DNA from: NORP110 sp051251595 | GTDB taxonomy: Bacteria > Pseudomonadota > Alphaproteobacteria > Rhodobacterales > Rhodobacteraceae | Length of the DNA: 64,000 nucleotides | Reading direction: 5' to 3' | NCBI GenBank assembly: GCA_051251595.1 | Contig: JBPOFA010000002.1 | Location: forward strand, 1 to 64,000 | Made by a program: the position numbers and the translations under genes | In this document: positions 27,325-36,254 of the stretch, one piece after another | How the letters are laid out: every line of letters begins with the position of its first letter | Position numbering within the stretch: the stretch's first letter is position 1 | Notes under the pieces: model-generated | What the model was told of the DNA's origin: nothing | Databases searched by the model: none | Seen by the model: only the letters and a program-made list of their open reading frames with translations

Positions 27325-28391
27325 AACTATCAGATTTTGATTTCCCGCTGCCAGATCACCTGATCGCGACGCGCCCGGCTACGCCGCGCAGTGCGTCGCG
27401 TATGTTGGTGTCTGACGGGGCCACGCTTATTGATTCCGTGGCGCGGGACCTGCCGCAGTTTTTGCGCCCGGGCGATCGATTGGTGCTGAACGACACGCGG
27501 GTCATCCCGGCGCGTTTATCCGGGCTGCGTCACCGGGGCGGGGCGGCTGGCGAGGGAACCGCCAGGATCGATGTGACCTTGTTACACCCCGACGAGGCCG
27601 GTCAGTGGGAGGCGTTGATCCGCCCGCTCAAAAAGGTACAGATCGGTGAGGATGTTGTGTTTGGGCCAGATTTCTGGGCCAGATTGATTGCGAAAGAAGA
27701 CGGGGTTGCCCGGTTCCAATTCAATGTTGAAGGGGATGCGTTTGACGCAGGCCTTGCACAATACGGGGCGATGCCCCTGCCGCCATACATTGCGGCCAAG
27801 AGACCTGCGGATGAGCAGGACAAAGAAGATTATCAAACGATCTGGGCCAAGAATTCTGGTGCTGTCGCCGCCCCAACCGCATCGTTGCATTTTGACGAGG
27901 ATTTGATGCAGCGGGTTCAAGAGATGGGGGTTCATGTCAGCCATGTGACCTTGCATGTCGGGGCGGGGACATTCTTGCCCGTTAAGGTCGACGATATCCG
28001 AGATCATAAAATGCATTCTGAATGGGGCACCGTTTCTGCCCAGGCCGCAGCCGAAATCGAAGCGACGAAGCGCGATGGCGGGCGGGTTATCCCCGTGGGG
28101 ACAACGGCGCTGAGATTGATCGAAACCGCGGCGCGGGACACGGGCCACATTCAGGCCTGGCAGGGGGATACGGATATTTTCATCTCTCCGGGGTTCCGGT
28201 TCAACGTGGCAGACGGGTTGATGACCAATTTCCATCTGCCGAAATCCACGTTGATGATGCTGGTTTCCGCCCTGATGGGGGTTGAGCACATAAAGCAGAT
28301 TTATGCCCATGCCATTGCCGAAGACTATAGGTTCTTTTCTTATGGGGACGCGTCGTTATTGATCCCCGCAGGCGAAACCCGACCTGAATAG
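27321..28391 (+). CDS. queA: S-adenosylmethionine:tRNA ribosyltransferase-isomerase
   Basis: 356 residues, full length. QueA moves the ribosyl part of SAM onto 7-aminomethyl-7-deazaguanine in tRNA to make epoxyqueuosine. Signature stretches are LSDFDFPLPDHLIATRPATP at the start, DRLVLNDTRVIPARL, the YQTIWAKNSGAVAAPTASLHF segment, VTLHVGAGTFLPVK and, near the end, NFHLPKSTLMMLVSALMG. Its ATG overlaps the stop of the AsmA-like gene. Confidence 0.96.
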   Translation: MKLSDFDFPLPDHLIATRPATPRSASRMLVSDGATLIDSVARDLPQFLRPGDRLVLNDTRVIPARLSGLRHRGGAAGEGTARIDVTLLHPDEAGQWEALIRPLKKVQIGEDVVFGPDFWARLIAKEDGVARFQFNVEGDAFDAGLAQYGAMPLPPYIAAKRPADEQDKEDYQTIWAKNSGAVAAPTASLHFDEDLMQRVQEMGVHVSHVTLHVGAGTFLPVKVDDIRDHKMHSEWGTVSAQAAAEIEATKRDGGRVIPVGTTALRLIETAARDTGHIQAWQGDTDIFISPGFRFNVADGLMTNFHLPKSTLMMLVSALMGVEHIKQIYAHAIAEDYRFFSYGDASLLIPAGETRPE

Positions 28392-28460
28392 GTCGCTGCT
28401 GAGCAATCCCGCGTTGCGTAGGTTCGATTAGGGTCGCGCAACTGACCGCAGGAGGCGATG

Positions 28461-29726
28461 ATGCTGGACGTTCTGAAAACATCTTGGGCCCTGCTTTTGG
28501 GGATGCTCTTGCTGATGGTCGGTAACGGTCTGCAAGGCACGTTGCTGGGGGTTCGCGGCGACATAGAGGGCTTTAGCACGCTGCAAATGTCCGTCGTGAT
28601 GTCGGCTTATTTTGCAGGTTTTTTTGGCGGGTCCCGTCTGACACCAGAATTGATCCGCCGGGTTGGGCATGTTCGGGTTTTTGCCGCATTGGGATCATTC
28701 ATTTCTGCGGCGTTGATCCTGTTTCCCGTCATCACAGAGCCCTATGCCTGGGTCGCCTTGCGCGTCATCATCGGGTTCTGTTTCTCTGGCGTTTATGTCA
28801 CGGCGGAAAGCTGGCTGAACAACGCGGCCACGAATGAAAACCGGGGCAAGACGTTGTCCCTTTACATGATCGTGCAGATGGCTGGAATCGTGTCGGCCCA
28901 GGGCTTTTTGTTTTTTGGCGATCCGTCAGGGTTTATCTTGTTCATCATCCCGTCGGTTTTGGTTTCGATTTCCTTTGCACCGATCCTGTTGTCGGTGAAC
29001 CCAACCCCGGCCTTTGAGGCGGCCAAGCCAATGGGGCTGCGAGAGCTGTACAAGGTTTCCCCCTTGGGCTGCGTCGGGATCTTTCTTTTGGGGGGCGTGT
29101 TTGCGGCACAGTTCGGGATGGCGTCTGTCTATGCGACCAAGACGGGCATGACGATTGAACAGATCTCTGTCTTTATCGCGATGCTGTATGTTGGCGCATT
29201 GTTCCTGCAATATCCGATTGGGTGGATCTCTGACCGGATCGACCGGCGTTTGTTGTCCTGTGCCGTGGCCGCGCTTGGCGGTGTCGCCGCGTTGATCGGT
29301 GTCACATTTGGAGAGTCCTACACAGTGCTGCTGGGGGTCGCCTTTATTGTTGGCGGCATGTCCAGCCCGCTTTATTCGCTGCTGCTGGCCTACACGAATG
29401 ATTTTCTAGAGCCAGAGGACATGCCCGGTGCGTCAGGTGGATTGATTTTCATCAACGGAATGGGCGCAATTGCCGGCCCGTTGATCACCGGGTGGATGAT
29501 GGGGCTGGTGGGGCCGGGCGGGTTCTGGCTGTTCATCGCGATTTTGATGATCGCGCTTGCGGGTTATGCGGCGTTCCGGATGACGCAACGCCCGTCCTTG
29601 CCGGTAGAGGATTCGGGGGCCTATGTGGGGGTCTTGCAATCGGTGTCCCCGGTCGCGCTTGAAGCGGCGCAGGAATGGGCGATCGAGGCGTCAGAAGATG
29701 ACAATCCGCAAGCGACTGGGACATAG
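28461..29726 (+). CDS. Major facilitator superfamily transporter
   Basis: About 421 residues with twelve predicted transmembrane helices. The first half carries the motif FFGGSRLTPELIRRVGHVRV and the second ISDRIDRRLLSCAVAALGG, the loop motifs of MFS carriers; the pattern resembles YfkF/YcaD-type transporters. The substrate is unknown. Two ATGs are adjacent (28458 and 28461); GGAGG ends five bases before the second, so I use that one. It lies 69 bases after queA. Confidence 0.82.
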   Translation: MLDVLKTSWALLLGMLLLMVGNGLQGTLLGVRGDIEGFSTLQMSVVMSAYFAGFFGGSRLTPELIRRVGHVRVFAALGSFISAALILFPVITEPYAWVALRVIIGFCFSGVYVTAESWLNNAATNENRGKTLSLYMIVQMAGIVSAQGFLFFGDPSGFILFIIPSVLVSISFAPILLSVNPTPAFEAAKPMGLRELYKVSPLGCVGIFLLGGVFAAQFGMASVYATKTGMTIEQISVFIAMLYVGALFLQYPIGWISDRIDRRLLSCAVAALGGVAALIGVTFGESYTVLLGVAFIVGGMSSPLYSLLLAYTNDFLEPEDMPGASGGLIFINGMGAIAGPLITGWMMGLVGPGGFWLFIAILMIALAGYAAFRMTQRPSLPVEDSGAYVGVLQSVSPVALEAAQEWAIEASEDDNPQATGT

Positions 29727-29840
29727 AAGCCTCAGGTTTGGGCAATACATATTCGCCGTTCCGAATGCTCTTGCGGTTTTGTGACATGATTGTAACGATT
29801 CTTTTGCAAGTGTCAGGAATTGCAATAAGGATTGGGTAGG

Positions 29841-30425
29841 ATGGCGACCCCAGAAGACGTGCTGGCCTTTTGGCTGGATGAGTTGGAACCAAAAGATTGG
29901 TACAACGGTAGCCCGGAACTGGATCAAAAGATCAAAGACCGGTTTGAAGAAACATGGGAACAGGTACATGCTGGCGCGCTTGGGCTTTGGTTGACCTACC
30001 CGACCGGCACCCTTGCTTATATTCTGCTGACCGATCAATTCTCGCGCAATATGTTCCGCGGAGAGGCAAAGGCATTTTCCACGGATAAATATGCCCTGGC
30101 TGCGGCCAAGGCTGCGATCTCTCGCGGGTGGGACATGCGCATTGATGAACCTGCGCGGATGTTTTTCTATATGCCGCTGGAGCATTCTGAAAACCTGTGT
30201 GACCAGGACCGCAGCGTGCGGCTGATGCTGACCCGGCTTGAAGACACCCGCGACGAGATGTTGTTGCATGCCAAATGCCATCGCGACATCATTCGACGCT
30301 TTGGGCGCTTTCCATTCCGCAACGAAGCCTTGGGGCGCGACACCACTGACGCCGAGGCCGAGTTCATGGAAGGCGGGGCTTACGGCGCCGTGGTTCAGGC
30401 GCTTCGGGCCAAAGAAGCCGCTTAG
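29841..30425 (+). CDS. DUF924 family protein
   Basis: 194 residues. The opening ATPEDVLAFWLDELEPKDWY, then LTDQFSRNMFRGEAKAFSTD and FFYMPLEHSENLCDQD, are the conserved stretches of DUF924, an all-helical TPR-like family of unknown biochemical role that is common in proteobacteria. Start at ATG 29841 is used; the frame extends nine bases further to a non-ATG codon. It is a single gene followed by lpdA after about 130 bases. Confidence 0.85.
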   Translation: MATPEDVLAFWLDELEPKDWYNGSPELDQKIKDRFEETWEQVHAGALGLWLTYPTGTLAYILLTDQFSRNMFRGEAKAFSTDKYALAAAKAAISRGWDMRIDEPARMFFYMPLEHSENLCDQDRSVRLMLTRLEDTRDEMLLHAKCHRDIIRRFGRFPFRNEALGRDTTDAEAEFMEGGAYGAVVQALRAKEAA

Positions 30426-30526
30426 ATTTCCCGATCAGCTATGCGCTGACCGACGAGCGGGTCTTCCCTTTCGTCAACAAAAAACCTGTGTCTGTCGTTG
30501 ATGCAGATTTCCAGATGGTTTAACGT

Positions 30527-30544
30527 TGAACAAATTTTTGTTCA
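30527..30544. promoter_or_regulatory. 18-base palindrome abutting the lpdA ribosome site
   Basis: TGAACAAA-TT-TTTGTTCA is a perfect inverted repeat with 8-base arms. Its last base is the first of the Shine-Dalgarno AGGAGGA (30544-30550). It could be an operator downstream of the promoter, or an RNA hairpin limiting ribosome access; the sequence alone does not decide. Confidence 0.45.
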
Positions 30545-30556
30545 GGAGGAATGCCA

Positions 30557-31951
30557 ATGGCTTCGAAGTCCTATGATATGATCGTGATTGGTGCGGGGCC
30601 TGGCGGCTATGTCGCCGCCATTCGCGGTGCACAGCTTGGGTTGAACGTCGCAATCGTTGAACGTGAACATCTGGGGGGCATCTGTTTGAACTGGGGCTGT
30701 ATCCCGACCAAAGCGTTGCTGCGGTCCTCTGAGGTGTTCCATTTGATGGAGCGGGCTAAAGAGTTTGGGCTGAAGGCCGATAAGGTCGACTATGACCTGC
30801 CTGCGGTGGTGAAGCGGTCGCGCGGTGTTGCAGCACAGCTGTCCGGCGGCATTGGCCATCTGATGAAAAAGAACAAGATCACCGTGTTCATGGGGCAGGC
30901 GACGATCCCGGCCAAGGGCAAGGTTACGGTCAAAACTGACAAAGCGACAGAAGAGCTGACGGCGAAGAATATCGTTGTGGCCACGGGCGCGCGGGCGCGG
31001 GAATTGCCAGGGCTAGAGGCCGATGGCGATCTGGTGTGGACGTATAAACACGCGCTTGATCCGGTGCGGATGCCCAAGAAATTGCTGGTCATCGGCTCTG
31101 GTGCGATCGGCATCGAATTTGCCAGCTTTTACAACACGCTAGGTGCGGACACGACTGTGGTTGAGGTCATGGACCGGGTGCTGCCCGTAGAAGATGCAGA
31201 GATTTCGGCCTTTGCGAAAAAGCAGTTCGTGAAGCAAGGCATGAAGATCATGGAAAAAGCCATGGTCAAGAAGCTGGATCGCGGCAACGGCAAAGTCACA
31301 GCCCATATCGAAGTGGGGGGAAAGGTCGAACAGCAAGAGTTTGACACGGTTATTTCTGCCGTTGGAATTGTCGGCAATGTCGAAAACCTTGGGTTTGAAG
31401 CGCTCGGCGTGAAACTGGACCGGACCCATGTGGTTGTGGATGAATATTGCCGCACTGGCGTCGAAGGCATTTATGCGATTGGCGATATTGCCGGCGCACC
31501 TTGGCTTGCCCACAAGGCCAGCCACGAGGGTGTGATGGTCGCTGAAATGATCGCAGGCGGTCACCCACACGCCGTGCGTCCTGAAAGCATTGCGGGCTGC
31601 ACCTATTGTTCGCCGCAGGTTGCGTCTGTCGGATATACCGAAGCCAAGGCTAAAGAGTTGGGCTATGAGGTCAAGGTCGGCCGTTTCCCCTTTATTGGCA
31701 ACGGCAAAGCCATTGCGCTTGGCGAACCGGAAGGCATGGTCAAAACCGTGTTTGACGCCAAAACGGGCGAGTTGCTGGGCGCGCATATGGTTGGCGCAGA
31801 AGTCACCGAATTGATCCAGGGCTATGTCGTTGGACGCCAGTTGGAAACCACGGAAGAAGACCTGATGAACACGGTCTTCCCGCATCCAACCTTGTCGGAA
31901 ATGATGCATGAATCCGTGCTGGACGCTTATGGACGTGCCTTGCATTTCTAG
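30557..31951 (+). CDS. lpdA: Dihydrolipoyl dehydrogenase
   Basis: 464 residues. This E3 flavoenzyme reoxidises dihydrolipoamide in 2-oxoacid dehydrogenase or glycine cleavage complexes, using FAD and NAD+. Visible are the FAD loop VIGAGPGGYVAAIRGAQLG, the redox pair in GGICLNWGCIPTKALL, the NAD loop VIGSGAIGIEFASFY, the second FAD segment YAIGDIAGAPWLAHKASHEG and the C-terminal catalytic His-Glu in HPHPTLSE-like form (VFPHPTLSEMMHESV). I chose ATG 30557, six bases after AGGAGGA; ATG 30551 touches it. It stands as a single gene with its own terminator, so its complex partners are elsewhere. Confidence 0.95.
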   Translation: MASKSYDMIVIGAGPGGYVAAIRGAQLGLNVAIVEREHLGGICLNWGCIPTKALLRSSEVFHLMERAKEFGLKADKVDYDLPAVVKRSRGVAAQLSGGIGHLMKKNKITVFMGQATIPAKGKVTVKTDKATEELTAKNIVVATGARARELPGLEADGDLVWTYKHALDPVRMPKKLLVIGSGAIGIEFASFYNTLGADTTVVEVMDRVLPVEDAEISAFAKKQFVKQGMKIMEKAMVKKLDRGNGKVTAHIEVGGKVEQQEFDTVISAVGIVGNVENLGFEALGVKLDRTHVVVDEYCRTGVEGIYAIGDIAGAPWLAHKASHEGVMVAEMIAGGHPHAVRPESIAGCTYCSPQVASVGYTEAKAKELGYEVKVGRFPFIGNGKAIALGEPEGMVKTVFDAKTGELLGAHMVGAEVTELIQGYVVGRQLETTEEDLMNTVFPHPTLSEMMHESVLDAYGRALHF

Positions 31952-31975
31952 CGCCAGGCAGAGTTTTTGAACGAT

Positions 31976-32011
31976 AAAACCCCTCTATTCCGGTAGAGGG
32001 GTTTTGTTTTT
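31976..32011 (+). terminator. Rho-independent terminator of lpdA
   Basis: AAAACCCCTCTA (31976-31987) and TAGAGGGGTTTT (31994-32005) form a perfect 12-bp stem around TTCCGG, followed by GTTTTT. It begins 25 bases after the lpdA stop. Confidence 0.92.
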
Positions 32012-32108
32012 GGCAATCGACGCTTGACGCCTCATTCGATTGGGCGTTTGTGTTGGTTTTCTTCGGGACAGCCGAAACCACATCACAACTGAAGTCGGAC
32101 GGGCGCAG

Positions 32109-33296
32109 ATGACACACGCCGAGGGTGCAAACACAGCCTTTGCCAAAGTTTTTGTTCTTTGGTTTGCCGGACTGGGCGCGGCGGCGCAGTTTGGCAAGGT
32201 TTCTGTCACCTATGGGATGCTTGGGCAGGTCTATGGCGATAGCCCGGTTTTGGGCTTTGCTTTGTCTTTGGTTGGTGTGGTTGGCATTGTTCTGGGCGTC
32301 ACGGCTGGTGTTTTGGTGTCATCTGTTGGGTTTCGCCGCGCGTTGATCTGGGCGCTGTTGCTGGGCACGGCTGCATCTGCCTATCAGGCGACGTTGCCCA
32401 GCTTTCCGATGTTTCTGCTGAGCCGCGTTGTCGAAGGTGCGTCCCATTTGGCGATTGTCGTCGCCGCGCCGACGCTGATTGCACAGCTGAGCGCGCCGCG
32501 GCATCGCGGCTTTACCCTGTCACTGTGGAGCACGTTTTTCGGCGTCGCCTTTGCGCTGTTGGTCTGGGGCGGTTTGCCGCTTGCGCGGGCCTATGGGGTG
32601 CCTGCGCTGTTCCTGGCCCATGCGGGGTACATGGCTTTCATGGCGGGGTTGGTCGCCGTGACTTTGCAGTCCGGGCTGGTGCCGCGATCAACAGAGCCAT
32701 TTGGATTTAACGCTATTTTACAAGACCATATCAGGATTTACCGCTCTCCTTATCTCAGCGCGGCGGGGCTGGGATGGGTGTGCTATGCGGGGTGCTTTGT
32801 GGCGGTGCTGACCCTGATGCCGTCCTTTTTGCCCGAAGCAGCGCGGGATTTTGTGGTTGGAGCCATGCCTTTGGCGGGGATCGCTGCGTCGATGACGCTT
32901 GGCGTTTTTCTGTTGCGCAAACTGCCCGCGATCAAGGTTGTCATTGCAGGGTTTGGGGTGTCGATCCTGATGGCGCTGTTGCTGTGGTCTTTGCCGGATA
33001 TGGCCTGGACCTATCTGCTGTTTGCTGCCGGGTTGGGCTTGGTTCAGGGCAGCAGCTTTGCGCTGGTGCCGCAGTTGAACACGACCCCCGAAAGCCAGGC
33101 GCTGGCCAATGGGGCGATGGCGCAGATGGGAAATGTCGGGACGACCTTTGGCACACCGGTTCTGGCAGCGCTGATCGCGCTTTTCGGTTTGCACGGGTTT
33201 TTGATTTTCACATTGATCCTGTTTCTGGCAGGCCTATCTATTCATTTGCTGCTCGCCCGGAGACGTCGACAGGTTGCGGAAAGCGTGTTCCTGTAA
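32109..33296 (+). CDS. Major facilitator superfamily transporter
   Basis: About 395 residues with roughly eleven to twelve hydrophobic helices, glycine- and leucine-rich as in MFS carriers (for example GFALSLVGVVGIVLGVTAGV; LAMVAAPTLIAQLSAPRHRG-like region at mid first half). The substrate cannot be inferred. I chose ATG 32109 (MTHAEGANTAFAKV), since upstream in-frame residues are not family-like. The 3' end contains the SOS box of uvrA. Confidence 0.75.
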   Translation: MTHAEGANTAFAKVFVLWFAGLGAAAQFGKVSVTYGMLGQVYGDSPVLGFALSLVGVVGIVLGVTAGVLVSSVGFRRALIWALLLGTAASAYQATLPSFPMFLLSRVVEGASHLAIVVAAPTLIAQLSAPRHRGFTLSLWSTFFGVAFALLVWGGLPLARAYGVPALFLAHAGYMAFMAGLVAVTLQSGLVPRSTEPFGFNAILQDHIRIYRSPYLSAAGLGWVCYAGCFVAVLTLMPSFLPEAARDFVVGAMPLAGIAASMTLGVFLLRKLPAIKVVIAGFGVSILMALLLWSLPDMAWTYLLFAAGLGLVQGSSFALVPQLNTTPESQALANGAMAQMGNVGTTFGTPVLAALIALFGLHGFLIFTLILFLAGLSIHLLLARRRRQVAESVFL

Positions 33297-33301
33297 TGTT
33301 C
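33287..33301 (+). promoter_or_regulatory. LexA (SOS) box upstream of uvrA
   Basis: GTTC at 33287-33290 and GTTC at 33298-33301 are separated by exactly seven bases. GTTC-N7-GTTC is the established LexA operator in alphaproteobacteria such as Rhodobacter. It overlaps the last codons of the MFS gene and lies 65 bases before the uvrA ATG, a normal distance for SOS repression. Confidence 0.8.
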
Positions 33302-33365
33302 TCATTTTCCTGTTGGCTCCCGGCGTTACATCAACTATCTGTTAACCACAGATCCCGGGGGCACT

Positions 33366-36224
33366 ATGGCTGAGCTGAAAAATATCGAGGTGCGCGGCGC
33401 GCGCGAGCACAACCTTAAAAACATCGACGTTGATATTCCGCGCGATCAGCTGGTGGTGATCACCGGGCTGTCCGGGTCGGGAAAATCGAGCCTGGCCTTT
33501 GACACGATCTATGCCGAAGGGCAGCGCCGTTATGTCGAATCGCTGTCGGCCTATGCCCGTCAGTTCCTTGATATGATGGAAAAACCCGATGTGGATCACA
33601 TCAGCGGTTTGTCCCCTGCGATTTCGATCGAACAGAAAACCACATCGAAAAACCCGCGATCCACTGTCGGCACCGTGACAGAGATTTACGATTACCTGCG
33701 TTTGTTATTTGCCCGTGTTGGCACCCCGTATTCCCCGGCCACAGGAAAACCGATTGAGGCGCAGCAGGTTCAGGACATGGTGGACCGTGTCATGGCGATG
33801 GAGGACGGGACCCGTGCCTATTTGCTGGCGCCGATCGTGCGCGACCGGAAAGGTGAGTATCGCAAGGAATTCTTAGAACTTCGTAAACAGGGGTTTCAGC
33901 GCGTCAAAGTGGATGGCGCGTTCTATGAATTGGAAGATGCCCCGACGCTGGACAAGAAGTTTCGCCATGACATTGATGTGGTTGTTGACCGGATCGTCGT
34001 ACGTGAAGGGCTGGAAACGCGGCTGGCGGATAGTTTTCGCACGGCTTTGGATTTGGCCGATGGCATCGCTATTCTGGAAACGGCTGTGCAAGATGCAGAA
34101 CCGGAACGGTTTACCTTCAGCGAGAAATTTGCCTGTCCTGTCAGTGGGTTCACTATATCGGAAATCGAACCGCGTCTGTTTTCCTTCAACGCGCCTTTTG
34201 GGGCGTGCCCGCAATGTGACGGCTTGGGGGTAGAGCTGTTTTTTGATGAACGTTTGGTCGTGCCGGATCAGTCGTTGAAAATCTACGACGGCGCGTTGGC
34301 CCCGTGGCGCAAGGGGAAATCCCCTTATTTTCTGCAAACGATTGAATCGCTGGCCAACCATTACGGGTTCAAAAAATCCACGCCCTGGAAGGATCTGCCT
34401 GCGGAGATTCAGCAGATGTTTCTTTATGGTTCCGGCAATGAGGAAATCGAGTTCCGCTATGACGAAGGCGGGCGTGTTTATCAGGTTTCACGCAGCTTTG
34501 AAGGCGTTATCCCGAATATGGAACGCCGCTATCGCGAGACGGACAGCAACTGGATTCGCGAAGAATTTGAGCGTTACCAGAACAACCGACCTTGCGGCAC
34601 ATGCCATGGCTACCGGCTGCGCGAAGAAGCGCTGGCGGTGAAAATTGCCGGGCTGCATGCCGGGCAGGTGGTGCAGATGTCGATCAAAGAGGCCTTTGAC
34701 TGGTGCGACTCCGTCCCGGAACATCTGACGGCGCAAAAGAACGAAATCGCCCGCGCCATTCTGAAGGAAATTCGCGAGCGGTTGGGCTTTTTGAACAATG
34801 TCGGGCTGGAATATCTGACGCTGAGCCGGAACTCTGGTACGTTGTCCGGGGGCGAAAGCCAGCGTATTCGGCTGGCCAGCCAGATCGGGTCGGGGCTGAC
34901 CGGGGTTCTATATGTGCTGGATGAGCCCTCTATCGGGTTGCATCAGCGGGATAATGACCGGCTTTTGGGCACGCTCAAAAACCTGCGCGATCAGGGAAAT
35001 ACGGTCATCGTTGTGGAACATGACGAAGAAGCGATCCGCGAGGCGGATTACGTTTTCGATATTGGTCCGGGGGCCGGTGTTCATGGCGGGCAGGTGGTTT
35101 CCAAGGGGTTGCCAAGCGAGGTGGCCGGGGATCCGGCATCGCTGACCGGGCAATATCTAAGCGGGGCGCGGTCTATTGCTGTGCCGTCAAAGCGCCGTAA
35201 GAGAAATGGGAAAAAGCTAAAGGTTGTAAAGGCTTCCGGGAATAACCTGAAGAATGTAACGGCCGAATTCCCCTTGGGGAAATTCGTTTGCGTAACTGGC
35301 GTCTCCGGCGGCGGGAAATCGACCCTGACGATTGAGACCTTGTTCAAGACGGCCTCTATGCGGTTGAACGGCGCGCGGCAGACGCCTGCGCCTTGTGAAT
35401 CGATCAAGGGGTTGGAACATCTGGACAAGGTGATCGACATTGATCAGCGCCCGATTGGCCGCACGCCGCGGTCCAACCCGGCGACCTATACCGGGGCGTT
35501 TACGCCGATCCGCGACTGGTTTGCCGGTTTGCCAGAAGCCAAGACGCGCGGCTACAAGCCGGGGCGGTTTTCGTTCAATGTCAAAGGCGGGCGGTGTGAG
35601 GCCTGTCATGGCGATGGATTGATCAAGATTGAAATGCATTTTCTGCCGGATGTTTATGTGACCTGCGAGACCTGCAATGGTGCGCGTTACAACCGAGAGA
35701 CGTTGGAAATCCGGTTTAAAGGCAAGAGCATAGCAGATGTTCTTGATATGACCGTCGAGGACGCGCAAGAGTTTTTCAAGGCCGTGCCCAGCATCCGTGA
35801 AAAGATGGATGCGCTGATGCGGGTGGGCCTTGGCTATATCAAAGTTGGGCAGCAGGCGACGACCTTGTCAGGTGGTGAGGCGCAGCGTGTGAAGCTGTCC
35901 AAAGAGCTGGCGCGGCGGTCAACCGGGCGCACCCTATATATTCTGGATGAACCCACCACGGGGTTGCATTTCGAGGATGTGCGCAAATTGCTGGAGGTGC
36001 TGCATGAGCTGGTCGAGCAGGGCAACACTGTTGTCGTGATTGAGCATAATCTGGATGTGATCAAGACCGCTGACTGGCTGATTGATATCGGGCCGGAAGG
36101 TGGTGACAAGGGCGGCCAGATCGTGGCGACGGGCACGCCAGAACAGGTGGCCGAGGTTGGCGAAAGCCACACGGGCTATTACCTGAAAGACATGCTGAAG
36201 GCCGGTGTCGCCGCTGCTGAATAA
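33366..36224 (+). CDS. uvrA: Excinuclease ABC subunit A
   Basis: 952 residues. UvrA is the dimeric ATPase that finds bulky DNA lesions and loads UvrB in nucleotide excision repair. Walker A1 is GLSGSGKSS at residue 34; zinc modules appear as CPQCDGLG with CGTCHGYR and as CEACHGDG with CETCNGAR; ABC signatures are TLSGGESQRIRLA and TLSGGEAQRVKLS. The second Walker A reads GVSGGGKST, still a valid P-loop. Expression is probably LexA-controlled through the box at 33287. Confidence 0.97.
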   Translation: MAELKNIEVRGAREHNLKNIDVDIPRDQLVVITGLSGSGKSSLAFDTIYAEGQRRYVESLSAYARQFLDMMEKPDVDHISGLSPAISIEQKTTSKNPRSTVGTVTEIYDYLRLLFARVGTPYSPATGKPIEAQQVQDMVDRVMAMEDGTRAYLLAPIVRDRKGEYRKEFLELRKQGFQRVKVDGAFYELEDAPTLDKKFRHDIDVVVDRIVVREGLETRLADSFRTALDLADGIAILETAVQDAEPERFTFSEKFACPVSGFTISEIEPRLFSFNAPFGACPQCDGLGVELFFDERLVVPDQSLKIYDGALAPWRKGKSPYFLQTIESLANHYGFKKSTPWKDLPAEIQQMFLYGSGNEEIEFRYDEGGRVYQVSRSFEGVIPNMERRYRETDSNWIREEFERYQNNRPCGTCHGYRLREEALAVKIAGLHAGQVVQMSIKEAFDWCDSVPEHLTAQKNEIARAILKEIRERLGFLNNVGLEYLTLSRNSGTLSGGESQRIRLASQIGSGLTGVLYVLDEPSIGLHQRDNDRLLGTLKNLRDQGNTVIVVEHDEEAIREADYVFDIGPGAGVHGGQVVSKGLPSEVAGDPASLTGQYLSGARSIAVPSKRRKRNGKKLKVVKASGNNLKNVTAEFPLGKFVCVTGVSGGGKSTLTIETLFKTASMRLNGARQTPAPCESIKGLEHLDKVIDIDQRPIGRTPRSNPATYTGAFTPIRDWFAGLPEAKTRGYKPGRFSFNVKGGRCEACHGDGLIKIEMHFLPDVYVTCETCNGARYNRETLEIRFKGKSIADVLDMTVEDAQEFFKAVPSIREKMDALMRVGLGYIKVGQQATTLSGGEAQRVKLSKELARRSTGRTLYILDEPTTGLHFEDVRKLLEVLHELVEQGNTVVVIEHNLDVIKTADWLIDIGPEGGDKGGQIVATGTPEQVAEVGESHTGYYLKDMLKAGVAAAE

Positions 36225-36240
36225 CGGGCGACACTGTTTT
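36205..36240 (+). terminator. Probable intrinsic terminator of uvrA
   Basis: GTGTCGCC (36205-36212) pairs with GGCGACAC (36227-36234), an 8-bp stem that includes the last uvrA codons, followed by TGTTTT. The 14-base loop and short T-run make it weaker than the lpdA terminator. It lies between convergent uvrA and xth. Confidence 0.55.
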
Positions 36241-36254
36241 GAAAACGAAGGGTT

